This document shows, in pieces, positions 28,788-39,966 of a stretch of 64,000 nt of DNA (its first letter is position 1; each line of letters begins with the position of its first letter). A model generated the notes under the pieces. The model was not told where the DNA came from. It did no database searches and saw only the letters and a program-made list of their open reading frames with translations. The stretch spans positions 1,612,001 to 1,676,000 of the forward strand of contig NZ_CP060388.1 of the NCBI RefSeq assembly GCF_014280435.1, in the 5' to 3' direction. Origin of the DNA: Sphingobium sp. KCTC 72723 (lineage in GTDB: Bacteria; Pseudomonadota; Alphaproteobacteria; Sphingomonadales; Sphingomonadaceae). The position numbers were made by a program, and so were the translations under genes.

Positions 28788-29786
28788 TTACAGCGAGGGC
28801 ATCTGCTGGCTGCAACAATGGAAACTGCCCCCGCCCGACAATATCGCGTCGCTGCGCAGCCCCACTATCTCCCGCCCCGGAAAGAAGGGCGCGAACGCAT
28901 CCAGCGCCGCCTGATCATTGGGCTGGCCATAGATCGGCACGATGACGGCAGCATTGCCGACATAGAAATTCATGTAGCTGGCCGGAATCGCTTCGCCGTC
29001 CACCATCACCAGACCGGGCGATGGAATGTCCGTCACCGCCACCCCCTGCGCCGTCGCCCGCGCCCGCGCATCGGCATAGATCGCCGCGTTGGGATCGTCC
29101 GGCGTCGTCGCGATCGGCAAAGCCAGCAGGCCCGGCGCGACGAACCGCGCCAGATTGTCGACATGCCCATCGGTATGATCGTTCAACAACCCGTCGCCCA
29201 GCCACAGCATGTCGGACAGGCCCAGGCTCCCGGCCAGCAACGTCTCTATCTTGCCCCGGTCCAGGTCCGGGTTGCGATTGGGGTTGAGCAGGCATTGTTC
29301 GGTCGTCACGAACAGGCCAGTGCCGTCCGTATCAATCGCGCCCCCTTCAAACACCCAGTTCTGCGTCGATACCAGCATCCCCGTGGTCGCGGCCAGCCGC
29401 GCGCCAATATCCTCGTCGCCCGGCATCTGATATTTACCGCCCCAGCCATTGAAGCCGAAATCGACCAGCGCCCGTCCATATTCTTTGGCGCCCGCACCGT
29501 TCAGCACCGCAATCGGCGCCGTGTCGCGCAACCATATGTCGCCAAGCCGCTGCACGATGATAGACACGCCCGGATCGACCAGCCCGCGCGCCACCTGCGC
29601 GTCCGCCTCCGTCGCAACGACCAGCCTGACCTCCTCGCCACGCCCGCCCGCATGGAGCGCACTGGCAAAGGCGGCGATCTGCGCCCGCGCATCGTCGAAC
29701 GCGCCGGGCCATTCGGCAGGGTTGGTCGGAAAGCCGATCCAAGTCCAGTCGTGCGGCGCCCATTCGGCAGGCATATGATATGTCAT
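28788..29786 (-). CDS. aguA: Agmatine deiminase
   Basis: This 332-residue guanidino-group modifying enzyme converts agmatine to N-carbamoylputrescine and ammonia. Visible motifs include WIGFPTN near the N-terminus, the RDTAPIAV and FNGWGGKY segments, the catalytic His in NDHTDGHVDNLARF, and the nucleophile Cys in the C-terminal GGGSFHCCSQQ. The start MTYHMPAEW has AAGGACG about 7 bases upstream; longer in-frame readings to 30140 have no homology. It is divergent from the DUF6265 gene. Confidence 0.94.
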   Translation of the reverse strand: MTYHMPAEWAPHDWTWIGFPTNPAEWPGAFDDARAQIAAFASALHAGGRGEEVRLVVATEADAQVARGLVDPGVSIIVQRLGDIWLRDTAPIAVLNGAGAKEYGRALVDFGFNGWGGKYQMPGDEDIGARLAATTGMLVSTQNWVFEGGAIDTDGTGLFVTTEQCLLNPNRNPDLDRGKIETLLAGSLGLSDMLWLGDGLLNDHTDGHVDNLARFVAPGLLALPIATTPDDPNAAIYADARARATAQGVAVTDIPSPGLVMVDGEAIPASYMNFYVGNAAVIVPIYGQPNDQAALDAFAPFFPGREIVGLRSDAILSGGGSFHCCSQQMPSL

Positions 29787-29898
29787 GATGTCGTCCTTGC
29801 TCGGCGGCGATGGTCGGCATCGGGGCCGATCCATGATAAGGCTTGGGTCGGCCCGCTCCATAGCGGCACGCGCCCGGTCTGGACAGGGGGAGAGTGGC

Positions 29899-30348
29899 AT
29901 GATGCGCAGGATTTTCACCAGCCTGGCGATGGCGCTGGCGGTTCCATTGACGGCGCAGGCCGGCGAACTGCCCGGCTGGATCGCGGGCGCATGGGTCGAA
30001 CGTAATGGCGACAGCTGGTCGGAGGAATATTGGTCCGGTCCACGCGGCGGCATCCTGCTCGGCGCGGCGCGCACGGGCAAAGGCAGCACGCTGGAATTTT
30101 GGGAACAGACCCGGATACAGATCGACCCGGACGGCAGCATCGCTTTCTATGCCTCGCCCAAGGGCGCACCCGCATCGCGTTTCCCCATGGTTTCGCAAAG
30201 CGCGACCGAAATCGTCTTTGCCAATGCCGCCCATGATTATCCCCAGCATATCCGCTACTGGCGCGACGGCAAATTCCTCCGCGCGGCAATAGCGAAGATC
30301 GACGGCAGCGCCGCGCGTGGCTGGACCTATGCGCCGATGGGGCAATAG
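29899..30348 (+). CDS. DUF6265 family exported protein
   Basis: This 149-residue protein has a signal peptide (MMRRIFTSLAMALAVPLTAQA, cleaved before GELPGW) and a single beta-rich domain with the family features WIAGAWVERNGDSWSEEYW, FWEQTRI and the end FANAAHDYPQHIRY. GGGGGAGAG precedes the start. The family is secreted and its function is unknown. It lies 75 bases before ureD and could in principle share its transcript. Confidence 0.78.
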   Translation: MMRRIFTSLAMALAVPLTAQAGELPGWIAGAWVERNGDSWSEEYWSGPRGGILLGAARTGKGSTLEFWEQTRIQIDPDGSIAFYASPKGAPASRFPMVSQSATEIVFANAAHDYPQHIRYWRDGKFLRAAIAKIDGSAARGWTYAPMGQ

Positions 30349-30423
30349 GGAAGGGATCGGGATAGCCCCGCTTCCGCCCCATACGTCATATACCCCATAT
30401 CCCGACCCGCATCGCAACCGCAC

Positions 30424-31281
30424 ATGTCGATCATGACCGCGCACGGCGCCATACCCCTCCCTCCCCGCTCCCGGCATCAGCGCGTCGATGGCCGCGCCAT
30501 GGTCGCCTTCGGCCCGCGCGGCATCCGCGACATGATGCAGGTCGCGCCTGCGCGCCTGCTGTTCCCCGACGGGCGCGAAGGCGACTTTCCCCTGTGCGTC
30601 ACGGTGACGACCAGCGGCGGGCTGACCGGGGGGGACCGGCTGGCGCTCGACATCATCGTCGATCCCGGCGTCGCCGCGACCATCGTGCCGCAGGCCGCCG
30701 AAAAACTCTATCGCGCGCTGGATGAGGACGAACCCACCCGCATCGACACCCGCATCGCCATCGGCGCGGGCGCGACCTGCGAATGGCTGGCGCAGGAAGC
30801 CATCCTGTTCGACCGCAGCAAAATGCGCCGCACGCTGGAGGCGGACATGGCCCCCGACGCGCGGATGCTGGCAATGGAAATGCTGGTGTTGGGGCGCAGC
30901 GCGATGGGCGAAACCTATCAGAGCGGCCTCATCCACGACAGTTGGCGCATCCGCCGGGGCGGGCGGCTGGTCTGGGCCGATGCGCTGCATGTCGAAGGCG
31001 ACTTTGCGACGCAGGGCCGCGCCCCCTTCGGCTTCGGCGATGCGAGCGCCATCGCCACCCTCGTCTATGCCGGGCCGGACGCTGCCGACTATCTCGACCT
31101 TGCCCGCACGCTGGTAGACGCGCCCACCGGCGGCGCGACCAGCTTCGATGGCCTCCTCATCCTGCGCCTGACTCGCAACGACGCGCAGGCGCTGCGCAAG
31201 GATGTGATGCGCGCGGCGGGCGTTTTGCGTGCCGCGATATTCGGACTGTCGCCCTCCATGCCTACAATCTGCTACTGCTGA
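30424..31281 (+). CDS. ureD: Urease accessory protein UreD
   Basis: This 285-residue chaperone binds urease apoprotein and forms the UreDFG complex for nickel delivery. Family segments are [36 protein letters not shown] and the motif [13 protein letters not shown]. The C-terminal end ([12 protein letters not shown]) is short but in keeping with sphingomonad members, so I see no frameshift. ureA starts four bases after its stop. It is the first gene of the ureDABCEFG operon. Confidence 0.92.
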   Translation: MSIMTAHGAIPLPPRSRHQRVDGRAMVAFGPRGIRDMMQVAPARLLFPDGREGDFPLCVTVTTSGGLTGGDRLALDIIVDPGVAATIVPQAAEKLYRALDEDEPTRIDTRIAIGAGATCEWLAQEAILFDRSKMRRTLEADMAPDARMLAMEMLVLGRSAMGETYQSGLIHDSWRIRRGGRLVWADALHVEGDFATQGRAPFGFGDASAIATLVYAGPDAADYLDLARTLVDAPTGGATSFDGLLILRLTRNDAQALRKDVMRAAGVLRAAIFGLSPSMPTICYC

Positions 31282-31285
31282 TTCC

Positions 31286-31588
31286 ATGAACCTGACGGGA
31301 CGCGAAAAAGACAAATTGCTGGTGGCGATGGCCGCCATGGTCGCGCGGCAAAGGCTGGCGCGCGGGGTCAAACTCAACCATCCCGAAGCGATCGCGCTGA
31401 TCACCGACCATGTCGTCGAAGGCGCGCGCGACGGCCAGTCGGTCGCCACCCTGATGGCCAGCGGCGGCCACGTCCTGACCCGCGATCAGGTGATGGACGG
31501 CATCGCCGACATGATCCACGACATTCAGGTCGAAGCCACCTTCCCCGACGGCACCAAACTCGTCACCGTGCATCGGCCGATCCGGTGA
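31286..31588 (+). CDS. ureA: Urease gamma subunit
   Basis: This 100-residue structural subunit has the whole family sequence: [42 protein letters not shown] and the C-terminal [19 protein letters not shown]. It assembles with UreB and UreC in the cytoplasmic urease that hydrolyses urea to ammonia and CO2. The start follows the ureD stop by four bases. Confidence 0.96.
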   Translation: MNLTGREKDKLLVAMAAMVARQRLARGVKLNHPEAIALITDHVVEGARDGQSVATLMASGGHVLTRDQVMDGIADMIHDIQVEATFPDGTKLVTVHRPIR

Positions 31589-31611
31589 GGGGCTTGGCGA
31601 CTCATACCTCC

Positions 31612-31677
31612 GTATTCCCGCGCAGGCGGGAACCCAGCCCCACCCTCTCGACTGGATTCCCGCCTGCGCGGGAACAC
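31612..31677. repeat. Inverted repeat in the ureA-ureB gap
   Basis: Arms 31612-31637 and 31652-31677 are reverse complements with two mismatches in 26, around a 14-base loop. The core TTCCCGCGCAGGCGGGAA is itself a hairpin. The element is the same family, with the same loop length, as 33747-33812 between ureC and ureE. Confidence 0.8.
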
Positions 31678-31697
31678 GGCGTGTCGGGGACAGCCCC

Positions 31698-32003
31698 ATG
31701 ATCCCCGGCGAAATCATCCCCGCCCCCGGCGACATCATCCTGAACGCAGGGCGTGCGCCCATCACGCTCACTATCGCCAACAGCGGCGACCGCCCGATTC
31801 AGGTCGGCAGCCATTATCATTTCGCCGAAACCAACCCCGCTTTGATCTTCGACCGAAAAGCCGCGCGCGGCCATCGCCTCGACATCCCGTCCGGCACCGC
31901 CGTCCGCTTCGAACCGGGCCAGACGCGCGACGTGCAACTCATCCCCTATGCCGGGGACCGTATCGTCATCGGCTTTCGCGGCGATGTGATGGGAACGCTA
32001 TGA
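31698..32003 (+). CDS. ureB: Urease beta subunit
   Basis: This 101-residue subunit begins [19 protein letters not shown] and contains [16 protein letters not shown] and [17 protein letters not shown], all typical of UreB. The length matches the family. It is separated from ureA by 109 bases that hold an inverted repeat; its stop is one base before the ureC start, so translation of ureB and ureC is likely coupled. Confidence 0.96.
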   Translation: MIPGEIIPAPGDIILNAGRAPITLTIANSGDRPIQVGSHYHFAETNPALIFDRKAARGHRLDIPSGTAVRFEPGQTRDVQLIPYAGDRIVIGFRGDVMGTL

Positions 32004-32004
32004 C

Positions 32005-33717
<1,713 letters not shown>

Positions 33718-33746
33718 TGGGTGCCGCGCCAACCCGATACAGCAAC

Positions 33747-33812
33747 GTGCTCCCGCGCAGGCGGGAGCCCAGCTCAACCGTCCCGACTGGGCTCCCGCCT
33801 GCGCGGGAGCAC
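33747..33812. repeat. Perfect inverted repeat in the ureC-ureE gap
   Basis: Arms 33747-33772 and 33787-33812 are perfect reverse complements over 26 bases around a 14-base loop. The arm core GCTCCCGCGCAGGCGGGAGC is itself a hairpin. It is the same family as 31612-31677. It lies in a 121-base gap inside the urease operon. Confidence 0.85.
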
Positions 33813-33838
33813 TTTATAGTCAATTTCGGAGCATCTCC

Positions 33839-34345
33839 ATGCTGACCGCCCACACCGTCCTCCCCCACGGCCACTGGTCCGGCCCCGCCGCCGACCATAT
33901 CATGCTGGATCATGACGCGCGCCACCGCCGCCGCTGGGTCTATACCGCCGATCATGGCACGCTGTTCCTGCTCGATCTGGCGCGCGCCACGGTGCTGAAC
34001 CATGGCGACGCGGTGCAACTGTCCGACGGTCGCCTCATTGAAATCCTCGCCGCGCCCGAAGCGCTGGTCGAAGTGACCGCCACGGACCCATCCGCGATGA
34101 TCCGCCTCGCCTGGCATATCGGCAACCGGCATCTGCCCGCCGAACTGCACCCCCACGCCATCCGCCTGCGCGACGATCATGTCATCAACGCCATGCTGTT
34201 GGGGCTGGGCGCGACCGTCACCAAAATCCACGCCCCGTTCACGCCCGAAGGCGGTGCCTATTCCGGCGGCGGCCACGATCATGGCCATCATCATCACGGC
34301 CACGACCATAACCACGATCACCACCATCACGACCATGCTGGCTGA
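33839..34345 (+). CDS. ureE: Urease accessory protein UreE (nickel metallochaperone)
   Basis: This 168-residue metallochaperone has an N-terminal UreE domain (to about residue 65) and a C-terminal metal-binding domain with the conserved WHIGNRHLPAEL. It ends in a His-rich tail (about residues 141-168, GHDHGHHHHGHDHNHDHHHH), which stores nickel in several species. Start MLTAHTVLPHG; a longer in-frame reading begins within the preceding repeat. Its 3' end overlaps ureF by 11 bases. Confidence 0.93.
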   Translation: MLTAHTVLPHGHWSGPAADHIMLDHDARHRRRWVYTADHGTLFLLDLARATVLNHGDAVQLSDGRLIEILAAPEALVEVTATDPSAMIRLAWHIGNRHLPAELHPHAIRLRDDHVINAMLLGLGATVTKIHAPFTPEGGAYSGGGHDHGHHHHGHDHNHDHHHHDHAG

Positions 34346-35015
34346 CGCCGCGCTCCACCGCCTGCTGGCCTGGACCTCCCCTTCCTATCCGGTGGGCAGC
34401 TTCACCTACAGCCACGGCCTGGAAACAGCGGTCGAGGATGGCCGCATCACTACGGCCGCCCATGTCACTGCCTATGTCGAAGCCGTGCTGGCGCGCGGTG
34501 GCGGCTGGATCGACGCTGTGCTGTTCGTCCACGCCCACCGCGCCGCGCAGGACGATGCCGCCTTCGACGCCCTCTCCGAACTCGCCGCCGCCTTCCGGGG
34601 CAGCAGCGAAACCGCGCTCGAAAGTCGGCAGCAGGGCGGCTCCTTCCTCTCGGTCACGCGCAAAGCCTGGCCCCACCCCGCGCTGGACGCTTTCGCCGCG
34701 CGCAATGGCGATCACCCGATCGCCCACGCCACCGTCATGGCGCTCGCCTGCGCCGTCCACGCCATCCCGCTCGAACCCGCGCTGCACGGCTGGCTTCACG
34801 CCACTGCCGCCAATCTCGTCTCGGCGGGCGTGCGGCTTGTGCCACTGGGCCAGACCGATGGCCAGTTGGCGCTGGCCGCGCTATCCCACGCCATTCCCGC
34901 CATTGCCGCAAAAGCGCTCGCCACCCCGCTCGACGACCTCGGCACCGCCGCCCCGGACCTCGAACTTGCCAGCCTGTCCCACGAAACACTCTATACAAGG
35001 TTGTTCCGCTCATGA
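34335..35015 (+). CDS. ureF: Urease accessory protein UreF
   Basis: This 226-residue all-helical partner of UreD and UreG gates GTPase activity during nickel insertion. The family start [21 protein letters not shown] is present, as are [11 protein letters not shown] and the C-terminal [13 protein letters not shown]. The start lies inside the His-tail codons of ureE (11-base overlap) and the stop overlaps the ureG start (ATGA). Confidence 0.93.
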   Translation: MLADAALHRLLAWTSPSYPVGSFTYSHGLETAVEDGRITTAAHVTAYVEAVLARGGGWIDAVLFVHAHRAAQDDAAFDALSELAAAFRGSSETALESRQQGGSFLSVTRKAWPHPALDAFAARNGDHPIAHATVMALACAVHAIPLEPALHGWLHATAANLVSAGVRLVPLGQTDGQLALAALSHAIPAIAAKALATPLDDLGTAAPDLELASLSHETLYTRLFRS

Positions 35016-35656
35016 ATCCGGTTCTTTCTGGCAACAACGGTCCCCTTCGCGTCGGCATCGGCGGCCCGGTCGGCTCCGGCAAGACCGCGCTGACCGACCG
35101 CCTGTGCAAGGCGATGCGCGACCATTATAACATCGCCGCCATCACCAACGACATCTACACCCGCGAAGATGCCGAATTTCTCACCCGCTCCGGCGCGCTG
35201 GTGCCTGAACGGATCATGGGCGTGGAAACCGGCGGCTGCCCGCACACCGCGATCCGTGAGGATGCCAGCATCAACCTGGCCGCCGTGGATACGATGAGCC
35301 GCAAATTCCCCGGCCTCGAACTCATCTTCATCGAAAGCGGCGGCGACAATCTGGCCGCCACCTTCTCGCCCGAACTGGCCGACATCACCATCTACGTCAT
35401 CGACGTATCGGCGGGCGACAAGATCCCGCGCAAAGGCGGCCCCGGCATCACCCGCTCCGACCTGCTCCTCATCAACAAGATCGATCTCGCCCCCTTCGTC
35501 GGCGCGGACCTCAATGTCATGGACCGGGACGCAAAGAAGATGCGCGGGCAGCGCCCCTTCCTCTTCACCAACCTGAAAGACAATATCGGGCTACCCGCCG
35601 TCATCGACTTCATCGTTGCGACCGGCGGCCTGCGCCCCTTCCCCGCCGCGATCTGA
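35012..35656 (+). CDS. ureG: Urease accessory GTPase UreG
   Basis: This 214-residue SIMIBI GTPase powers nickel delivery to UreC. The P-loop is GPVGSGKT (residues 18-25); the metal-binding switch motif is [15 protein letters not shown] (CPH), and guanine recognition is in [10 protein letters not shown]. Unlike some homologues it has no N-terminal His stretch. Its TGA stop overlaps by one base the ATG of the permease-kinase gene. Confidence 0.96.
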   Translation: MNPVLSGNNGPLRVGIGGPVGSGKTALTDRLCKAMRDHYNIAAITNDIYTREDAEFLTRSGALVPERIMGVETGGCPHTAIREDASINLAAVDTMSRKFPGLELIFIESGGDNLAATFSPELADITIYVIDVSAGDKIPRKGGPGITRSDLLLINKIDLAPFVGADLNVMDRDAKKMRGQRPFLFTNLKDNIGLPAVIDFIVATGGLRPFPAAI

Positions 35657-38600
35657 TGGACCGCGCCGCCTATGTCCTGCGCGAAAAGCGGCTCTACAAT
35701 AAGTGGGTCGCCAGCCAGACATTGGAGGATTATGCCCTGCGCTACACTGCCGACAGCGCCCGGCGCTGGTCGGCGGGGCAGGTCGCCAATACCGCGATCG
35801 GCGCGACCGCCTTCCTCGCCTGCGAAGCGATCGGCGCGTCGATCACCCTGACCTACGGCTTTGCCAACAGCGTCGCGGCCATCGCCGCCGCCGTCGCCCT
35901 GATGTTCGTCATCGGGCTGCCCATCGCCTATCACGCCGCCAAACATGGGCTGGACATCGACCTGCTCACTCGTGGCGCAGGGTTCGGCTATCTTGGCTCC
36001 ACCCTCACTTCGCTCATCTACGCCAGCTTCACCTTCCTGCTCTTTTCGGTCGAAGCGACCATCATGGCCGTCGCGCTCACCGCGATGACCGGGATGCCCA
36101 TGAGCATCGCCTATCTGGTCAGCGCGCTGGTCGTCATCCCCATCGCCCTGTACGGCATGAGCGCCATCACCCGGTTTCAGAATGCGACGCAAGGGCTATG
36201 GATCGCGCTGCAAATCGCCCCCATCGCCTATATACTCTGGTCCGGTCCGGCCGCCCTTTCCCAATGGTCGCGCTTCACTGGCCAGCTTGGCGCACCCGAC
36301 GGCAGCGTCAGCCTGCTCTATTTCGGCTTCGCCCTCTCCACGCTCCTCTCCCTTTTGCCGCAAATCGGCGAGCAGGCGGATTATCTCCGCTTCCTGCCCA
36401 GCGCGCAAAAGATCGGTAAAGGCAAATGGTGGGCCGCCATGCTCGCTGGCGGCCCCGGCTGGACGCTCATCGGGGGGCTAAAGCTGCTGCTTGGCTCCTG
36501 GCTCGCCCATTATCTGATCGGCAGCGCCGCATCGGCCAGCGATGCCGCCAGCCCGACCGTCATGTTCCAGACCATCTTTACCGCCATGTCGGGCCATGCC
36601 GGGCTGTCGCTGGTGCTGACTGGCCTGTTCGTCATCATCTGCCAGCTCAAGATTAACGTCACCAACGCCTATGCAGGCTCCATCGCCTGGTCCAATTTCT
36701 TCGCCCGCCTGACCCACAGCCACCCCGGCCGCGTCGTGTGGCTGCTGTTCAACGTCCTCCTCGCGCTGCTGCTGATGGAAGTCGGCATTTTCGACGCGAT
36801 CGAAGCGATCCTGATCCTCTACGCCACGGTGGCTGCGGGCTGGATCGGCGCGCTCGCGGCCGACCTCATGATCTCCAAGCCGCTGCGCCTCTCGCCCGCC
36901 GGAATCGAATTCAAACGCGCCCATCTCTACGACATAAACCCCGTCGGCATCGGCGCGATGCTCCTGTCCATCCTGATGTCGGGCAGCGCGCATCTGGGCC
37001 TGCTTGGGCAACTGGCGCAGGCATTCGCCCCGGTGATCGGCATGGCGGTCGCGTTCACCGCCGCGCCGGTGATCGCGCTCATCACCCATGGCCGCTACTA
37101 TATCGCCCGCCGCTCCCACTGGGCCGACGGCGCGGAAACCAAGACCTGCATCATCTGCGAAAACGCCTTTCAGCCTGTCGATATGGCGCATTGCCCGATG
37201 TATGCCGCGCCGATCTGCTCGCTCTGCTGCACGCTGGAGGCGCGCTGCCACGACCGCTGCAAATCCGACAGCCGCGCCACGCAACAAGCGGCGCGCTGGC
37301 TCGAACGCCTCCTGCCCGGCGGCATAGCGCGCCACGTCCATACGCCCGTGGGCCATTTCATTGCGGTCATGACGCTCATCACGCTCGCCAATGCCGGGAT
37401 CATGAGCGGCGTCGCCTGGCAATTCGCCCGCCGCGCACCTGCCGCCGCGACTCAGATCAACAGCCTGATGCTCGGCCTGTTCCTCCTCTTCTCGCTCATC
37501 GGCGGCGTGATCGCCTGGATGATCGTGCTGGCGCATCAAAGCCGCCGCACCGCGATGCAGGAAAGCGAACATCATGTGCAAAAGCTGATGGAGGAGGTGA
37601 TCGCCCACGACATCACCGGCGCGGAACTGCAAAAGGCAAAGGAAGCCGCCGAATCCGCCAACGCCGCCAAAAGCCGCTATCTGGTCAGCGTCAGCCACGA
37701 AATCCGCTCGCCGCTCAACTCCATATACGGCTATGCGCAACTGATGGAGCGCGGCCACGACATCGCGCCCGTGGAAGCCGCCAAGATCATTCGCCGCAGC
37801 GCCGAACATCTGACCAATCTGGTCGAAGGACTGCTGGACATATCGCAGGTCGAAAGCGGCGTGTTGCGCATCAGCAGCGAAACCGTGCGCCTTGCCCCTT
37901 TCGTCGATCAGATCGCCAACATGTTCCGCCCGCAGGCGCAGGCAAAGGGCATCGACTTTCTGTTCGAACGCCCCGACCAACTGCCCGATTTCGTCCGCAC
38001 CGACCAGAAACGCCTGCGCCAGATCCTCATCAACCTGCTGTCCAACGCGATCAAGTTCACCCGCTCCGGCGCAGTCACCTTTCGCGTCGCCTATCGCAGC
38101 CAGATGGCGACGTTCGACATCATCGACACCGGCCTTGGCATCGCCCCCGATGACCTGAAGCGCGTGTTCGACCCCTTCGAACGCGGCAGCAACCCCGACG
38201 CGCAACGGCAAAAGGGCATCGGCCTTGGCCTGTCGATCACCCAGGCGCTGGTCCAGATATTGGGCGGCGACCTGTCCGTCGTCAGCGAAGCGGGGCGCGG
38301 AACCCAATTCACCGTCCGCCTGATGCTCGGCCATGTCGCCAACCCGGTGGAGGATGCGCCGCCGGTGGACCGGATATCCGGCTATGTCGGCGACCGCCGC
38401 AAAGTGCTGCTGATCGACGATGATCCCGCCCAGGTCGCGGTGCTGCGCGGCCTGCTCGAACCGCTCGACTTCACCGTGATGGAGGCATTGAGCGGGCGTG
38501 CGGGGCTGGAAATAGCCGCGCACGAAGCGCCCGACATCGTCCTGCTCGACATTTCCATGCCCGGCGAATCCGGCTGGGACATCAGCCGGGCATTGCGCGA

Positions 38601-39015
38601 AACATTGGGCGGCGCGGTGCGCATCATCATGGTGTCGGCCAATGCGCATGAATATCATCGCGGCGGCGACGGGCAGGCGGCACATGACATGTTCCTGATG
38701 AAGCCGGTCGATCTCGACGCGCTGCTGGACGCGATCGCCGATCAGCTTCATATCCGCTGGACCGGCGACGCGCCGCTGCCACCCGTCCCTGCGCCGGACG
38801 ACCTGACCCTGCCCGACCTGCCGGAGGACGCGCTGCCGATTCTGGCCGACATCGAACATAAAGCCATCATCGGTCATGTGCGCGGCATCGAATCGAGCAT
38901 CCGCGCGCTGGAGGAAGCCGTGCCGCACGCCCGGCCGCTCGCCGCCCGGATGCTCGCCCATCTCGACCGTTTCGACCTCAAGGGGCTGATAAAAATCATA
39001 AGGGCCGTAAAATGA
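35656..39015 (+). CDS. NCS1-type permease / hybrid histidine kinase fusion
   Basis: This 1119-residue protein joins a transporter and a sensor kinase. Residues 1-490 form about twelve membrane helices of the NCS1 (purine/cytosine/allantoin/hydantoin) symporter type, beginning RRWSAGQVANTAIG. A Cys-rich module follows (from Cys498: CIICEN, then CSLCC and CHDRC), then two more helices (about 570-640), the HisKA domain with phospho-acceptor His681 in SVSHEIRSPLNS, and the ATPase domain (NLLSNAIKF, DTGLGIAP, GIGLGLSI). A receiver with Asp965 in VLLDISMPG and a C-terminal helical domain complete it. The ATG overlaps the ureG stop by one base, so it belongs to the urease operon. The ligand is probably urea, a ureide or a related nitrogen compound. 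Confidence 0.85.
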   Translation: MDRAAYVLREKRLYNKWVASQTLEDYALRYTADSARRWSAGQVANTAIGATAFLACEAIGASITLTYGFANSVAAIAAAVALMFVIGLPIAYHAAKHGLDIDLLTRGAGFGYLGSTLTSLIYASFTFLLFSVEATIMAVALTAMTGMPMSIAYLVSALVVIPIALYGMSAITRFQNATQGLWIALQIAPIAYILWSGPAALSQWSRFTGQLGAPDGSVSLLYFGFALSTLLSLLPQIGEQADYLRFLPSAQKIGKGKWWAAMLAGGPGWTLIGGLKLLLGSWLAHYLIGSAASASDAASPTVMFQTIFTAMSGHAGLSLVLTGLFVIICQLKINVTNAYAGSIAWSNFFARLTHSHPGRVVWLLFNVLLALLLMEVGIFDAIEAILILYATVAAGWIGALAADLMISKPLRLSPAGIEFKRAHLYDINPVGIGAMLLSILMSGSAHLGLLGQLAQAFAPVIGMAVAFTAAPVIALITHGRYYIARRSHWADGAETKTCIICENAFQPVDMAHCPMYAAPICSLCCTLEARCHDRCKSDSRATQQAARWLERLLPGGIARHVHTPVGHFIAVMTLITLANAGIMSGVAWQFARRAPAAATQINSLMLGLFLLFSLIGGVIAWMIVLAHQSRRTAMQESEHHVQKLMEEVIAHDITGAELQKAKEAAESANAAKSRYLVSVSHEIRSPLNSIYGYAQLMERGHDIAPVEAAKIIRRSAEHLTNLVEGLLDISQVESGVLRISSETVRLAPFVDQIANMFRPQAQAKGIDFLFERPDQLPDFVRTDQKRLRQILINLLSNAIKFTRSGAVTFRVAYRSQMATFDIIDTGLGIAPDDLKRVFDPFERGSNPDAQRQKGIGLGLSITQALVQILGGDLSVVSEAGRGTQFTVRLMLGHVANPVEDAPPVDRISGYVGDRRKVLLIDDDPAQVAVLRGLLEPLDFTVMEALSGRAGLEIAAHEAPDIVLLDISMPGESGWDISRALRETLGGAVRIIMVSANAHEYHRGGDGQAAHDMFLMKPVDLDALLDAIADQLHIRWTGDAPLPPVPAPDDLTLPDLPEDALPILADIEHKAIIGHVRGIESSIRALEEAVPHARPLAARMLAHLDRFDLKGLIKIIRAVK

Positions 39016-39935
39016 CCACCCCTACCCCTCACAGCGATACCGTTCTCGTCGTGGACGACACGCCCGAATCGCTGCGCTTTCTGACCGACACGCTGGAGGC
39101 GGCGAACATCTCCGTCCTCATCGCTACCAGCGGCGAAGCCGCGCTCGAACTGCTCGCCCATGTGACTCCCGACCTCATCCTCATGGATGCGGTCATGCCC
39201 GGCCTCGACGGCTTCGAAACCACCCGCGCTATCAAACAGACGCCACGCGGCGCCCCGGTGCCGATCATCTTCATGACCGGCCTGACCGAAAGCGAACATG
39301 TCGTCCATGCGCTGGAGGCTGGCGGCGTCGATTATGTGCGCAAACCCATCGTGGTCGAGGAACTGCTCGCCCGCGTCCGCGTCCATATGGCCAATGCGCG
39401 CCAGACGCAGGGCGGCCATTATGCGCTGGACGCCACTGGCCGCAACCTGATCGCCGTTGGTGCGGATGGCGTGCTGTCCTGGCGCACGCCGGGCGCGGAC
39501 CGGTTGATGGAAGCGCTTGAACCCGGCTGGTCACGCACCGACGCCACACTCCCCACCATGTTGCGCGCACCCGTCGCCCGCCTCCTGCCGCAGGATCTGC
39601 CCGCCGGCACCACGATCAAGACCGAAAGCCCCGGCGGCGACACCGTCGAACTCATCATCGTCGGCCGCCCCCGCCGCGACGAAACCCTCGTCCGCCTCAA
39701 CCATCTCGACCCGCAAGCCGACATCGCCCGCTTGCAAAGCCATTTCGGCCTGACCCAGCGCGAAGCCGAAGTGCTGCTCTGGATCAGCTACGGCAAGCCC
39801 AACCGCGTCATCAGCGAAATCCTGGTCATCAGCCCGCGCACCGTGAACAAGCATCTGGAACAGATTTTCGAAAAACTGGGCGTGGAAACACGGGCAGCGG
39901 CGGCAGCCTTCGCTGTAAGAGTGATCGCGCATTAA
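39012..39935 (+). CDS. LuxR-family response regulator
   Basis: This 307-residue regulator has an N-terminal receiver (VLVVDDTPESL, phospho-acceptor Asp59 in DLILMDAVMPG, Lys in VDYVRKPI) and a C-terminal LuxR/GerE helix-turn-helix (LTQREAEVLLWISYGKPNRV, then ISPRTVNKHLEQIFEKLGV). A central segment of about 100 residues links them. It overlaps the kinase gene by four bases, so it is the kinase's cognate regulator, and probably acts on the urease or nearby nitrogen genes. Confidence 0.92.
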   Translation: MTTPTPHSDTVLVVDDTPESLRFLTDTLEAANISVLIATSGEAALELLAHVTPDLILMDAVMPGLDGFETTRAIKQTPRGAPVPIIFMTGLTESEHVVHALEAGGVDYVRKPIVVEELLARVRVHMANARQTQGGHYALDATGRNLIAVGADGVLSWRTPGADRLMEALEPGWSRTDATLPTMLRAPVARLLPQDLPAGTTIKTESPGGDTVELIIVGRPRRDETLVRLNHLDPQADIARLQSHFGLTQREAEVLLWISYGKPNRVISEILVISPRTVNKHLEQIFEKLGVETRAAAAAFAVRVIAH

Positions 39936-39966
39936 GGGAGCGATGGGCAGCGCGGAATAACCCTCA

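Noticed and set aside
31200..31289. A frameshift at the end of ureD
   Set aside because: The short C-terminal end looked truncated, but the residues [11 protein letters not shown] fit the family end and ureA starts four bases later, so no indel is needed.
36478..38961. An 827-residue frame on the minus strand opposite the permease-kinase fusion
   Set aside because: Its composition is that of an antisense shadow and the plus-strand protein has clear domain motifs over the whole length.
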